Of a DNA stretch of 64,000 nucleotides, positions 27,844 to 36,576 are shown one piece after another (positions within the stretch are counted from its first letter, which is position 1; each line of letters opens with the position of its first letter). Origin of the DNA: JAHQVI01 sp050330195 (lineage in GTDB: Bacteria > Pseudomonadota > Alphaproteobacteria > Rhizobiales > Rhodomicrobiaceae); the NCBI GenBank assembly GCA_050330195.1, contig JBHJOB010000032.1, positions 21,776 through 85,775 of the forward strand, read 5' to 3'. The notes under the pieces were generated by a model. It did no database searches. It was given only the letters and a program-made list of their open reading frames with translations, and was not told the origin of the DNA. Made by a program: the position numbers and the translations under genes.

Positions 27844-27908
27844 CTGGGCCCGTTCTTCTGGCGATGATGATCGCGGTTGACGGCTTGCGATGGCTCCCGG
27901 ATATGGGG

Positions 27909-27945
27909 AGCCCTGTCATGCGCCAGGTGAGCACATGACAGGGCT
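27909..27945 (-). terminator. dppA-dppB intercistronic stem-loop
   Basis: AGCCCTGTCATG (27909-27920) and CATGACAGGGCT (27934-27945) form a perfect 12-base inverted repeat with a 13-base loop. No U-tract follows on the minus strand, so partial termination or mRNA 3' protection is more likely than full stop. This would favour DppA over the permeases. Confidence 0.65.
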
Positions 27946-27971
27946 ATCGTGAAAGCCGTCCGTTGACCGAA

Positions 27972-29564
27972 TTATTCGCTCAAACCGACGCCATAGAAGA
28001 TGTGCCCGCCAAACGGGTCGATCTTGAAATCCGTCACTTCCTTGCGAACCGGCTGGAAGCGGACGGAATGCGCGATCGTCGCCCAGGGAGCCTGCTCCTT
28101 GAAGATGATCTGGGCCTGCTCGTAGAGCTTCGTACGTTCCGCCTGATCGGACACGACCTTGGCCTGCTGGATGACGTCCTCAAACGGCTGGTGGCACCAT
28201 TGCGCGCGGTTTGCGCCGCCGACACCGTCACAGCCGAGCAGCACGGCGAGGAAGTTGTCCGGATCGCCATTGTCGCCGGTCCAGCCGAGCAAGATTGCGC
28301 CATCGCGGTCCTTGTCTTTCGACAGTTCGAGATACTCGCCCCATTCGTAGGACACGATCTCGGCCTCGACGCCGACAGCGGCGAAATCCGCCTGGATCAA
28401 TTCCGCCATGCGGCGTGCATTCGGGTTGTAGGGGCGTTGAACCGGCATGGCCCAGATCTTCATCTTCAGATCCGTGACGCCTGCGTCCGCCAGCATTTTC
28501 TTGGCGGCGTCGGGATCGTAGGGATCGTCGACGGTTGCTTCATTATAGGACCAGATGGTCGGCGGGATCGGGTTCTTGGCGATCGAGCCGGCTCCCTGGA
28601 AAACGGCGTCGAGAATGGCCTGCTTGTTGATGGCCATGTTCAGCGCCTTGCGGACTTCAACCTTGTCGAAAGGCGGCTGCGTGGTGTTGTAGCCAAGATA
28701 GCCGACATTCAGACCTTCCTGCTCAAGCATCTTGAGGTCGGGATCGGCGCGCATGGACTCCAGATCGGCCGGGTTCGGATAGGCCATGATGTGGCATTCG
28801 CCCGCTTTCAGCTTCTGGTAGCGAACCGATGCGTCTGGCGTGATCGCGAAGATGAGCTGATCGACGGGAGCCTTGCCTTCCCAATAGTCGGGATGGGCGG
28901 CAAAGCGGACAGAAGCGTCCTTCTGATAGGCGACATACTGGAACGGGCCAGTGCCGACAGGAACCTGATTGAGCTGTTCCATCTTGCCGTCGGCTTGCAG
29001 CTTTTCGGCATATTCGGTGGACAGGATCGATGCGAAGTCCATGCCGAGATTGGCGATCATCGGCGCCTGCGGCTTGTTCAGAAGGATCTTGACGGTGTAG
29101 TCGTCAACCTTCTCCACGCCCTTGAACAGGTCCGGCATCGACATTGAGTTGAAATATTCCCACGCCGCGCCCGCAGTGTACTTGTGCCACGGATGCTCGG
29201 GATCCTTCTGGCGCATGAAGCTGAAGACCACGTCGTCAGCGTTGAAGTCGCGCGTTGGCGTGAAGCCGTCGATGGAGTGGAACTTGACGCCCTGACGAAG
29301 CTTGAAGGTGTATTCGAGCCCGTCATCGGAGACCTCCCAGCTCTCGGCCAGGCCCGGCTGGGCGGTTGTCGTTCCGCGCTCGAACTCGACAAGCTGGTTG
29401 TAGACCTGACGCGATGTCACGTCGAACGTGGTGCCAGCCGTGTAGAGCGCCGGATCGAATCCCTCCGGGGACCCTTCGGAACAATAGACAAGTGTCTGGG
29501 CATGCGCGGCGCTCGACAACGCCAATGCGGCGACGAGCGGTAGCATGAATTTCATCCGCTTCAT
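27972..29564 (-). CDS. dppA: Periplasmic dipeptide-binding protein DppA
   Basis: SBP family 5 solute-binding protein of 530 residues with signal peptide MKRMKFMLPLVAALALSSAAHA. It is strikingly similar to E. coli DppA, with the same runs LVYCSEGSPEGFDP, PVQRPYNPNARRMAE and GWTGDNGDPDNF. The family captures dipeptides, and in enterobacteria also 5-aminolevulinate and haem. It is the first gene of dppABCDF and diverges from aapJ across 314 bases. Confidence 0.95.
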   Translation of the reverse strand: MKRMKFMLPLVAALALSSAAHAQTLVYCSEGSPEGFDPALYTAGTTFDVTSRQVYNQLVEFERGTTTAQPGLAESWEVSDDGLEYTFKLRQGVKFHSIDGFTPTRDFNADDVVFSFMRQKDPEHPWHKYTAGAAWEYFNSMSMPDLFKGVEKVDDYTVKILLNKPQAPMIANLGMDFASILSTEYAEKLQADGKMEQLNQVPVGTGPFQYVAYQKDASVRFAAHPDYWEGKAPVDQLIFAITPDASVRYQKLKAGECHIMAYPNPADLESMRADPDLKMLEQEGLNVGYLGYNTTQPPFDKVEVRKALNMAINKQAILDAVFQGAGSIAKNPIPPTIWSYNEATVDDPYDPDAAKKMLADAGVTDLKMKIWAMPVQRPYNPNARRMAELIQADFAAVGVEAEIVSYEWGEYLELSKDKDRDGAILLGWTGDNGDPDNFLAVLLGCDGVGGANRAQWCHQPFEDVIQQAKVVSDQAERTKLYEQAQIIFKEQAPWATIAHSVRFQPVRKEVTDFKIDPFGGHIFYGVGLSE

Positions 29565-29878
29565 ACAGAGCCTCCGTGGATAAAAAATACGGGAATAACG
29601 ACCGAAACAGCCGTCTAAGGCGCTAGTTAAACACCAATCACGGCGGTTGGAAATTCCTTTTTCCTTATCCTATTGTCTTGCTGGTTTTTTATTGCCGATT
29701 CCGCGACAGAATTAGATCAGCTCTGCGGTATTGTATGGAATCTCAGCAGATTTAGCCGCAGCTGGCGAGGGATATAGCGTTGTGCATAATGGAAAACTTC
29801 TGTTAGCGTAACGGCCTGGCACAATTCGTGCCTTCATCCTGATAGAGTTACAACGATTGAAACTGGAAGGGGTTTGAA
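29565..29878. other. Divergent intergenic region dppA/aapJ
   Basis: An AT-rich 314-base gap between divergent transporter operons. It holds a sigma54-type promoter for aapJ (29817-29831). No open frame worth calling was seen, and no convincing dppA promoter could be picked out by eye. Confidence 0.7.
29817..29831 (+). promoter_or_regulatory. Sigma54 (RpoN) type promoter for aapJ
   Basis: TGGCACAATTCGTGC has the -24 GG and -12 GC dinucleotides at the exact RpoN spacing (TGGCAC-N7-GC). It ends 47 bases before the aapJ start. NtrC-dependent control of aap genes is known in Rhizobium, which makes nitrogen regulation plausible. No NtrC-site pair was identified. Confidence 0.6.
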
Positions 29879-30892
29879 ATGGGTCCTGTTAAGTATGTCA
29901 CAGGCGCGTTCGTCGCCTTGACGCTTGCGGCGATGCCTGCGCTTTCTGCGACTTTGGACGACGTCAAGGCGCGCGGCAATCTCAAATGCGGCGTCGATGG
30001 CGGCCTGCCCGGCTTTTCGGCACCAAATGATGCGGGCGAGATGACCGGTATCGACGCGGACATCTGCTATGCGCTCGCAGCGGCGATCTTCGGCGACAAG
30101 AGCAAGATAGCGTTCACCAATCTGACTGCAAGGGAACGCTTCACGGCACTCAGCTCCGGCGAAATCGATATCCTCTCGCGCAATACGACCGATACGCTGA
30201 CGCGCGATGCGACCCTCGGCATCCACTTCACCTATTACAACTACATCGATGGTCAGGGCTTCCTGGTGAAGAATTCCCTTGGCGTCAGCAGCGCCACGGA
30301 ACTGAGCGGAGCGACAGTGTGTGTTCAGTCCGGCACGACAACCGAGCTGAATCTCGCGGATTATTTCCGCTCGAACAACATGCAGTTCACGCCGGTCGTC
30401 TACGACACCTCCGTGCAGACCCGCGAAGGCTTCGACGGTGGTTCCTGCGATGTTCTTACCTCGGACAAATCTCAGCTCGCTGCGATCCGCTCCGAACTGA
30501 AGGAGCCTGACGGAGCCACGATCCTTCCGGAGACGATTTCCAAGGAGCCGCTTGGCCCGGCCGTGCGCCAGGGCGACGATCAGTGGCTGACCATTGTCCG
30601 CTGGACGGTCTTTGCATTGATCAACGCCGAAGAACTTGGCGTGACGTCGGAAAATGTCGATGAAATGAAGACAAGCGACAATCCGAACATCAAGCGTCTG
30701 CTCGGCACCGAAGACACGATGGGCGAGCATCTCGGCCTTTCCAACGATTGGGCCTATAACATCATCAAGGCCGTCGGCAATTACGGCGAGCTTTACGAGC
30801 GCAATATCACTCCGCTGGGACTTGAGCGCGAAGGCAGCGTGAACGCTCTGTGGAACAAGGGCGGCATCCTTTACGCTCCGCCAATCCGCTGA
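29879..30892 (+). CDS. aapJ: General L-amino acid-binding protein AapJ
   Basis: Periplasmic binding protein (SBP family 3) of the AapJQMP general amino-acid importer, 337 residues with an N-terminal signal peptide ending near PALSA. Family runs include LKCGVDGGLPGFSAPND, LSSGEIDILSRNTT and VQSGTTTELNLADYF. The ribosome site is GAAGGGG. A sigma54-type promoter lies upstream and a strong terminator follows, so aapJ is probably expressed above aapQMP. Confidence 0.95.
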   Translation: MGPVKYVTGAFVALTLAAMPALSATLDDVKARGNLKCGVDGGLPGFSAPNDAGEMTGIDADICYALAAAIFGDKSKIAFTNLTARERFTALSSGEIDILSRNTTDTLTRDATLGIHFTYYNYIDGQGFLVKNSLGVSSATELSGATVCVQSGTTTELNLADYFRSNNMQFTPVVYDTSVQTREGFDGGSCDVLTSDKSQLAAIRSELKEPDGATILPETISKEPLGPAVRQGDDQWLTIVRWTVFALINAEELGVTSENVDEMKTSDNPNIKRLLGTEDTMGEHLGLSNDWAYNIIKAVGNYGELYERNITPLGLEREGSVNALWNKGGILYAPPIR

Positions 30893-30903
30893 TTGCACAA
30901 GGA

Positions 30904-30934
30904 CGGCGCCCCATCATCGGGCGCCGTTTTTTTT
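30904..30934 (+). terminator. Rho-independent terminator between aapJ and aapQ
   Basis: CGGCGCCC (30904-30911) pairs with GGGCGCCG (30919-30926), followed by eight T (30927-30934). As it sits inside an otherwise normal aapJQMP operon, partial read-through is likely, giving excess binding protein. Confidence 0.88.
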
Positions 30935-30973
30935 CCACGGATATTTGTAGCCAACGCCACACGGGGCCCCGCC

Positions 30974-32158
30974 TTGAGTTCGAAAGCGCGCATCCCATTC
31001 TATCGCAATCCCGCCATTCGGGGCATTGCGGTCCAGATTGCTGTCCTTGGTCTCGTCGTCTGGGCGTTGCTGACAGTCTTCGACAACACCGTCACCAACC
31101 TGCGCGAACGCGGGATACAGACCGGCTTTTCCTTTTTCGACCAGGTCGCGCCCTTTGCGGTCGGCTTTTCCCCCTTCATTGAATTCAAGCTTGGTGAGAG
31201 CACCTATTGGGAGGTGTTCCTGATCGGCATCCAGAACACGATCATCGTCAGTGTTCTTGGTATTTTTGCCGCGACGATCATCGGGTTCCTTGTTGGCGTG
31301 ATGCGGCTCTCGCCGAATTTCCTGCTGTCACGCTTCGCTCTTGTCTATATCGAGACGTTCCGTAACATTCCGCTGCTCCTCCAGATCATGTTCTGGTATT
31401 TCGCCGTGTTCCTGCCGCTCTTTCCGCCGCCACGCGAAAGTCTGGATCTGGCTGACGGATTGTTTCTGAACAATCGCGGCCTTTATCTTCCCAAACCCTT
31501 GCTGACTGAAGGGATCGGGGTATGGGCGCTGGCCCTGGCGGTTATCCTCGGCATCGTTGCCTATGTGGCTTTGGTGCGCTGGGCCAAGAACAAGCAATAT
31601 CACACCGGCCATCGGCCGCTCGGCCGTCTTTACGGGCTTCTGACGCTGGCAGGACTGATCGCGTTCGTCTTTCTCGTCTTCGACTCGCCGCTCAAATTCG
31701 AGACGCCCGAGCTTGGCCGCTTCAATCTGAGCGGCGGCATACAGGTTCCCCTGCCTTTGTTCGCATTATGGTTTGCGCTGACTACCTATACCGGTGCGTT
31801 CATCGCCGAGGAGGTGCGCGGCGGCATCCGCTCCGTATCTCATGGGCAGACGGAAGCGTCGCAATCGCTGGGCCTGCGTCGCGGAACCATGCTCCAACTG
31901 GTTGTCATTCCTCAGGCGATGCGCGTGATCATTCCGCCAACGATCAATCAATATCTGAACCTGACGAAGAACTCCTCGCTCGCAACGGCCATCGCCTATG
32001 AGGATCTGGTCAGCCTGTGGGCGGGGACCGCTCTCAACCAGACCGGACAGGCGCTCATCATCATGGGCATGACTTTTGCCGTTTATATCGGCCTCAGCCT
32101 GACAACGTCGGGAATTCTCAACCTGTACAACAAGCGCGTTCAGATGGTGGAGAGATAG
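30974..32158 (+). CDS. aapQ: General amino acid ABC permease AapQ
   Basis: HisM-type membrane permease of 394 residues, with about eight helices and a long hydrophilic insertion typical of AapQ. The C-terminal EAA loop reads EASQSLGLRRGTMLQLVVIPQAMR. TTG 30974 is taken as start because the frame upstream (ATT 30893 or similar) runs through the aapJ terminator; the ribosome site is weak, so the exact start is uncertain. It pairs with AapM. Confidence 0.9.
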   Translation: MSSKARIPFYRNPAIRGIAVQIAVLGLVVWALLTVFDNTVTNLRERGIQTGFSFFDQVAPFAVGFSPFIEFKLGESTYWEVFLIGIQNTIIVSVLGIFAATIIGFLVGVMRLSPNFLLSRFALVYIETFRNIPLLLQIMFWYFAVFLPLFPPPRESLDLADGLFLNNRGLYLPKPLLTEGIGVWALALAVILGIVAYVALVRWAKNKQYHTGHRPLGRLYGLLTLAGLIAFVFLVFDSPLKFETPELGRFNLSGGIQVPLPLFALWFALTTYTGAFIAEEVRGGIRSVSHGQTEASQSLGLRRGTMLQLVVIPQAMRVIIPPTINQYLNLTKNSSLATAIAYEDLVSLWAGTALNQTGQALIIMGMTFAVYIGLSLTTSGILNLYNKRVQMVER

Positions 32159-32163
32159 CATCC

Positions 32164-33285
32164 ATGGCTGAAACACTGACCTTCGAGCCAAAGCAGAGCC
32201 GTCCGCCACCCCTCCGGGAGACCGGCCCCGTCAAATGGATTCAGGAGCGTTTCTTCGGGTCGATCTCCAACACGATCATCACGATCTTATGCGCCTACGC
32301 TCTGTACGTCGTGCTTCCACCGATCATCAACTGGGCGATCCTGGACGCGAATATTTCGGGAGTAACGCGCGCGGCCTGCGAGGCCAATCCCGACGGCGCC
32401 TGCTGGACCTTCATCAAGGTCCGCTTCGCCCAGCTCATGTTCGGTCTCTATTACTCCAGCAATCCGGACCAGATCTGGCGGCCAATATTGGCTTTCATCA
32501 TCCTCGGCGGAATGATCGCCTGGCTTGTGCTGCCCGTCACCCCGTATAAGAAGTACGTTGGCGTCTTCGCCCTGTTCGGTTTCCCGGTGCTCGCCTATGC
32601 GTTGATCGAAGGGTCCTGGCTCGGCCTGCCGTCGGCGTCCACCAATGAGTGGGGCGGCTTTCTACTGAACATCTCGCTCGCCTATGTCGGCATAACGGCG
32701 TCGCTGCCTCTGGGTATCGTGCTGGCGCTGGGACGGCGCTCGAACCTGCCGATCATTCGCGCGCTCTCGATTGCCTATATCGAGTTCTGGCGCGGCGCGC
32801 CGCTGATCACTTTCCTTTTCATGTCGTCGGTGATGCTGCCGCTGTTCTTCCCCTCCGAGGTCGATTTCAACAAGGTCGTGCGCGCGATGATCGCGATCAC
32901 GCTCTTCGAGGCGGCTTATGCGGCGGAAGTCGTTCGCGGCGGCCTGCAGGCCATGCCGCGCGGGCAGTATGAAGCGGCCGACGCGCTGGGGCTGGGCTAC
33001 TGGAAGAAGATGATCCTGGTCATCCTGCCGCAATCGCTCAAGATTTCCATCCCCGGCATCGTCAACACCTTCATTTCGCTGTTCAAGGACACCTCGCTCG
33101 TCTCGATCATCGGCCTTCTCGATATTCTCAAGACCGCGCAGAACGCCAGCCGGGCGTTCGAGTGGAAGGGATTTGACATTGAGGCACTGGTATTTGCGGC
33201 TTTTGTGTTCTGGATATGTACCTATAGTATGTCGCAATATAGTCGATATATCGAGCGCAAGCTCGACACTTCGAAGCGCAGTTAG
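32164..33285 (+). CDS. aapM: General amino acid ABC permease AapM
   Basis: Second permease of the Aap system, 373 residues. The N-terminal region matches AapM (RETGPVKWIQERFFGS) and the EAA loop is YEAADALGLGYWKKMILVILPQ. Eight or so hydrophobic segments are visible. ATG 32164 lies 5 bases after the aapQ stop. aapP follows after 11 bases. Confidence 0.93.
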   Translation: MAETLTFEPKQSRPPPLRETGPVKWIQERFFGSISNTIITILCAYALYVVLPPIINWAILDANISGVTRAACEANPDGACWTFIKVRFAQLMFGLYYSSNPDQIWRPILAFIILGGMIAWLVLPVTPYKKYVGVFALFGFPVLAYALIEGSWLGLPSASTNEWGGFLLNISLAYVGITASLPLGIVLALGRRSNLPIIRALSIAYIEFWRGAPLITFLFMSSVMLPLFFPSEVDFNKVVRAMIAITLFEAAYAAEVVRGGLQAMPRGQYEAADALGLGYWKKMILVILPQSLKISIPGIVNTFISLFKDTSLVSIIGLLDILKTAQNASRAFEWKGFDIEALVFAAFVFWICTYSMSQYSRYIERKLDTSKRS

Positions 33286-33296
33286 GGACCGGAGCA

Positions 33297-34094
33297 ATGG
33301 CAGTCGCAGAAAACACCGATAAAACCGCCGCAGAGAAAACCGCCACCGCCGCGCCTGACAGTCCCATGATCGAGATCAGCAAGCTGAACAAGTGGTTTGT
33401 CGATTTCCATGTGCTGAAGGACATCGACCTCACGGTCGGCCGCGGCGAGCGCATCGTGATCTGCGGTCCCTCGGGCTCGGGAAAATCGACGCTGATCCGC
33501 TGCATCAACCGGCTGGAAGTCCATCAGGAAGGCACGATCATCGTCGATGGAATCGAGCTGAACGACGATCTGAAACACATCGAGGAGATCCGCCGCGAAG
33601 TCGGCATGGTGTTTCAACACTTCAACCTCTTTCCTCATCTCACCGTGCTGGAGAACTGCACGCTTGCGCCCGTCTGGGTCCGCAAGACGCCCAAGAAGGA
33701 AGCCGAGGAGATCGCGCGCGAATTTCTCAAGAAGGTCCGCATCCCGGAACAGGCGGAGAAGTATCCCGGCCAGCTTTCAGGCGGCCAGCAGCAGCGCGTC
33801 GCCATCGCCCGTTCGCTCTGCATGAACCCGCGCGTCATGCTTTTCGACGAGCCGACATCCGCGCTTGATCCGGAAATGATTTCGGAAGTGCTCGAAGTCA
33901 TGGTGGATCTGGCGCAAAGCGGCATGACCATGCTTGTGGTGACGCACGAGATGGGATTTGCCCGGCAGGTCGCCGACCGTGTCGTGTTCATGGACGAAGG
34001 CCAGATCGTCGAGGTACAGGACCCCGAAGGCTTCTTCCACAATCCCAGGAATGAACGCACCAAGCTCTTCCTCAGCCAGATTCTTGGCCATTAG
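33297..34094 (+). CDS. aapP: General amino acid ABC ATPase AapP
   Basis: ATPase of the Aap transporter, 265 residues. Walker A is GPSGSGKST, signature LSGGQQQRVAIARSL, Walker B RVMLFDEPTSALDPE and H-loop VVTHEMGFARQVAD. An Ala/Thr-rich N-terminal extension of about 22 residues precedes the usual start MIEISKLNKWF. Last gene of the aap operon. Confidence 0.95.
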   Translation: MAVAENTDKTAAEKTATAAPDSPMIEISKLNKWFVDFHVLKDIDLTVGRGERIVICGPSGSGKSTLIRCINRLEVHQEGTIIVDGIELNDDLKHIEEIRREVGMVFQHFNLFPHLTVLENCTLAPVWVRKTPKKEAEEIAREFLKKVRIPEQAEKYPGQLSGGQQQRVAIARSLCMNPRVMLFDEPTSALDPEMISEVLEVMVDLAQSGMTMLVVTHEMGFARQVADRVVFMDEGQIVEVQDPEGFFHNPRNERTKLFLSQILGH

Positions 34095-34281
34095 AAGCAG
34101 CAAATTTCGGCGCCAGCTCCAATCCGTCAAAAACAATTTCGCATAGTAAAACGCACTCGCCGTTAGCGAAATAATTTTATTGCGATTGCCGGACACTAAT
34201 GGAAGACTGAGTGCCGACGGACCGTGACAAAACAAAAAGCATAAAATGCCGGTCCTGAGCTGAAAGAAATGGGAGGAATAT

Positions 34282-35529
34282 GTGATTAAGAAGCTTCTTG
34301 CGGGCGCTGCTGCGCTTGCCTTGTCCGTTGGCTGCATGACCGGTGCGGCAAATGCCGAAAAAGTCAAGATCGCACTCATCGAAGGTCTGTCCGGGCCGTT
34401 CGCCGCAAACGGTCTCGCCGCCCTGCGCGAGCTGGAATTCGCGGCCGGAAAATTCCTGCAAGGAAGGGAGATCGGCGGTGAAAAGCTCGAAGTCGAGGTG
34501 ATCGGGCTCGACGGCCAGGTCAATCCGAAAGAGACGCTGGTTCAGCTCCAGAACGCAATCAGCCAGGGCGTCACCTACATCTCGCAGGGCAACAGTTCGG
34601 GCGTCGCTCACGCCATCGTCGATGCGGTCAACAAGCACAATGAGCGCAATCCCGATCAGCGCGTTCTCTTCCTGAACCACTCCGCGGTCGATCCTGCCCT
34701 CACCAACGAAAAATGCAGCTACTGGCATTTCCGCTTTGACGGCAACGCCGACATGAAGATGAGCACGATTACCGAGGCCATATCGGCTGACGAGAATATC
34801 AACAAGGTCTATATCATCGGGCAGGACTACTCGTTCGGCAAGGCTGTATCTGCCGCCGCGAAGCAGTATCTGGGCGAGAAGCGTTCCGACATCGAAGTCG
34901 TGGGCGACGAATTGCACCCGATCGGCAAGGTGAAGGACTTCACGCCTTACGTGCAGAAGATCCAGACATCGGGCGCCAATGCCGTCATCACCGGCAACTG
35001 GGGCTCGGACATGGTCAACCTGGCCAAGGCCATCAACGATGTCGGCGTTGACGCCAAGATCTTTACCTTCTACGCGGCCGGCACGGGTATCACCGGCACG
35101 ATCGGCGAGGCCGGCAAGGATCGCGTCATGGTCGTCACCGAGGGCCGGGCCAATCCGGTACCGACGGAGGAATGGCGGAGCTACATGAAGGAGTTCCTCG
35201 CCAAATATCCCAATGACGACCTGATCTATTCACGCATCGTCACGATGACGCAGATGCTTGGTGAAGCCATGGCAAAAGCGGGCAGCGTCAAGCCGATCGA
35301 CGTCGCCAAGGCGCTGGAAGGTCTGGAGCACACGACGCTGGCTGGCGACAAGGTGGTCATGCGGGCGGACGATCATCAGTTGCAGATGCCGCTACAGATC
35401 ATGGTGCATACCAACGAGAATGTGGAATTCGACTATGACAAGTCGGGCTACGGTCTCGTGCAGACGACCAGCCTGCCGATTGAGCAAAACACAACCGAAA
35501 CAACCTGCAAGATGGATCGCCCATCCTGA
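34282..35529 (+). CDS. Branched-chain amino acid-type ABC substrate-binding protein
   Basis: Periplasmic binding protein of the LivK family (Peripla_BP_6), 415 residues. The signal peptide is VIKKLLAGAAALALSVGCMTGAANA, then KVKIALIEGLSGPFAANG. GTG 34282 is preceded by GGGAGGA. Conserved folds include YIIGQDYSFGKAVSAAAKQYL and VITGNWGSDMVNLAKA. The substrate is not evident; relatives bind branched amino acids, amides or aromatic acids. First gene of a five-gene importer operon. Confidence 0.9.
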   Translation: MIKKLLAGAAALALSVGCMTGAANAEKVKIALIEGLSGPFAANGLAALRELEFAAGKFLQGREIGGEKLEVEVIGLDGQVNPKETLVQLQNAISQGVTYISQGNSSGVAHAIVDAVNKHNERNPDQRVLFLNHSAVDPALTNEKCSYWHFRFDGNADMKMSTITEAISADENINKVYIIGQDYSFGKAVSAAAKQYLGEKRSDIEVVGDELHPIGKVKDFTPYVQKIQTSGANAVITGNWGSDMVNLAKAINDVGVDAKIFTFYAAGTGITGTIGEAGKDRVMVVTEGRANPVPTEEWRSYMKEFLAKYPNDDLIYSRIVTMTQMLGEAMAKAGSVKPIDVAKALEGLEHTTLAGDKVVMRADDHQLQMPLQIMVHTNENVEFDYDKSGYGLVQTTSLPIEQNTTETTCKMDRPS

Positions 35530-35547
35530 TCCGGACGTGACGGATTG

Positions 35548-35588
35548 TCTGTTCCGACGGCCCGCGCCAAGCAGGCCGCCGGAACAGA
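35548..35588 (+). terminator. Stem-loop between binding protein and permease genes
   Basis: TCTGTTCCG (35548-35556) pairs with CGGAACAGA (35580-35588), extended inward by CGGCC/GGCCG after one mismatch. No T-run. Probably an attenuator or mRNA-stability hairpin favouring the binding protein. Confidence 0.6.
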
Positions 35589-35628
35589 CGCACCAACATC
35601 CCTGTTGTCGTGACGCACCGGTTGGATC

Positions 35629-36576
35629 ATGGAAACGATCGTCTTTTCACTGCTGAACGGGCTGGTTTACGGCCTGCTTCTCTTCCTGCTCGCGAGCGGT
35701 CTCACCGTCATCTTCAGCATGATGGGCGTGCTCAATTTTGCCCATGCCAGCTTCTACATGCTGGGAGCCTATTTCGCCTATTCGATATCGATGCAGATCG
35801 GATACTGGCCGGGGCTGATTCTTGCCCCCATTATCGTCGGCGTCATTGGCGCGCTCGTCGAGCGCTACGGCCTGCGCCACGTTCACCGCTACGGCCATGT
35901 CCCCGAACTGATATTCACCTTCGGCCTTGCCTTCCTGCTGGAGGAACTGGTGCAATTCATCTGGGGCCCCGATCAGAAGGCATACCGGGAACCGCCGGGC
36001 CTTGACGGACCGCTTTTCCAACTGTTCGGCTCGAACTTCCCCGCCTACAAGATGTTCATGCTGCTGATCTCCATCGCGATCTTCATCGTGCTGCTCGTGA
36101 TTCTGACCCGCACGCGAATCGGCCTGATCATTCAGGCCGCGATCAACCAGCCCAGCGTCGTCGCCATGCTGGGGCACAATGTGCCGCTGATCTTCATGGC
36201 GACATTCGGCGTCGGGACAGCGCTTGCGGGCGTGGCCGGCGTGATCGCCGGGCCGGTTCTGGGAACCTATCCGGCGATGGGCTTCGAGTTGGGCAGCATC
36301 GTTTTCGTGGTCGTTGTTTTGGGCGGACTGGGATCGCTGACCGGCGCGTTCGTCGCCTCGCTGCTGATCGGCATATTGCAGACCTTCGCCATCGCGGTCG
36401 ATGGATCGATCGCGCGGATGTTGGTCGCGCTCGGCTTCGAAATCACCCGTGAAAACCCGCTCAGGGACATTCTCTTCGCAACATTGCCGCAGATCGCGCC
36501 GCTGCTGCCTTATCTTCTGCTTGTGCTGGTGCTGATATTCCGGCCCACCGGCCTGTTCGGGACCAGAGAAACATGA
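35629..36576 (+). CDS. livH: Branched-chain amino acid-type ABC permease LivH
   Basis: LivH-family inner-membrane permease, 315 residues, with about eight helices. It begins METIVFSLLNGLVYGLLLFLLASGLT, and SMMGVLNFAHASFYMLGAY is the family signature. The stop overlaps livM (ATGA). Substrate follows the neighbouring binding protein and is not certain. Confidence 0.92.
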   Translation: METIVFSLLNGLVYGLLLFLLASGLTVIFSMMGVLNFAHASFYMLGAYFAYSISMQIGYWPGLILAPIIVGVIGALVERYGLRHVHRYGHVPELIFTFGLAFLLEELVQFIWGPDQKAYREPPGLDGPLFQLFGSNFPAYKMFMLLISIAIFIVLLVILTRTRIGLIIQAAINQPSVVAMLGHNVPLIFMATFGVGTALAGVAGVIAGPVLGTYPAMGFELGSIVFVVVVLGGLGSLTGAFVASLLIGILQTFAIAVDGSIARMLVALGFEITRENPLRDILFATLPQIAPLLPYLLLVLVLIFRPTGLFGTRET

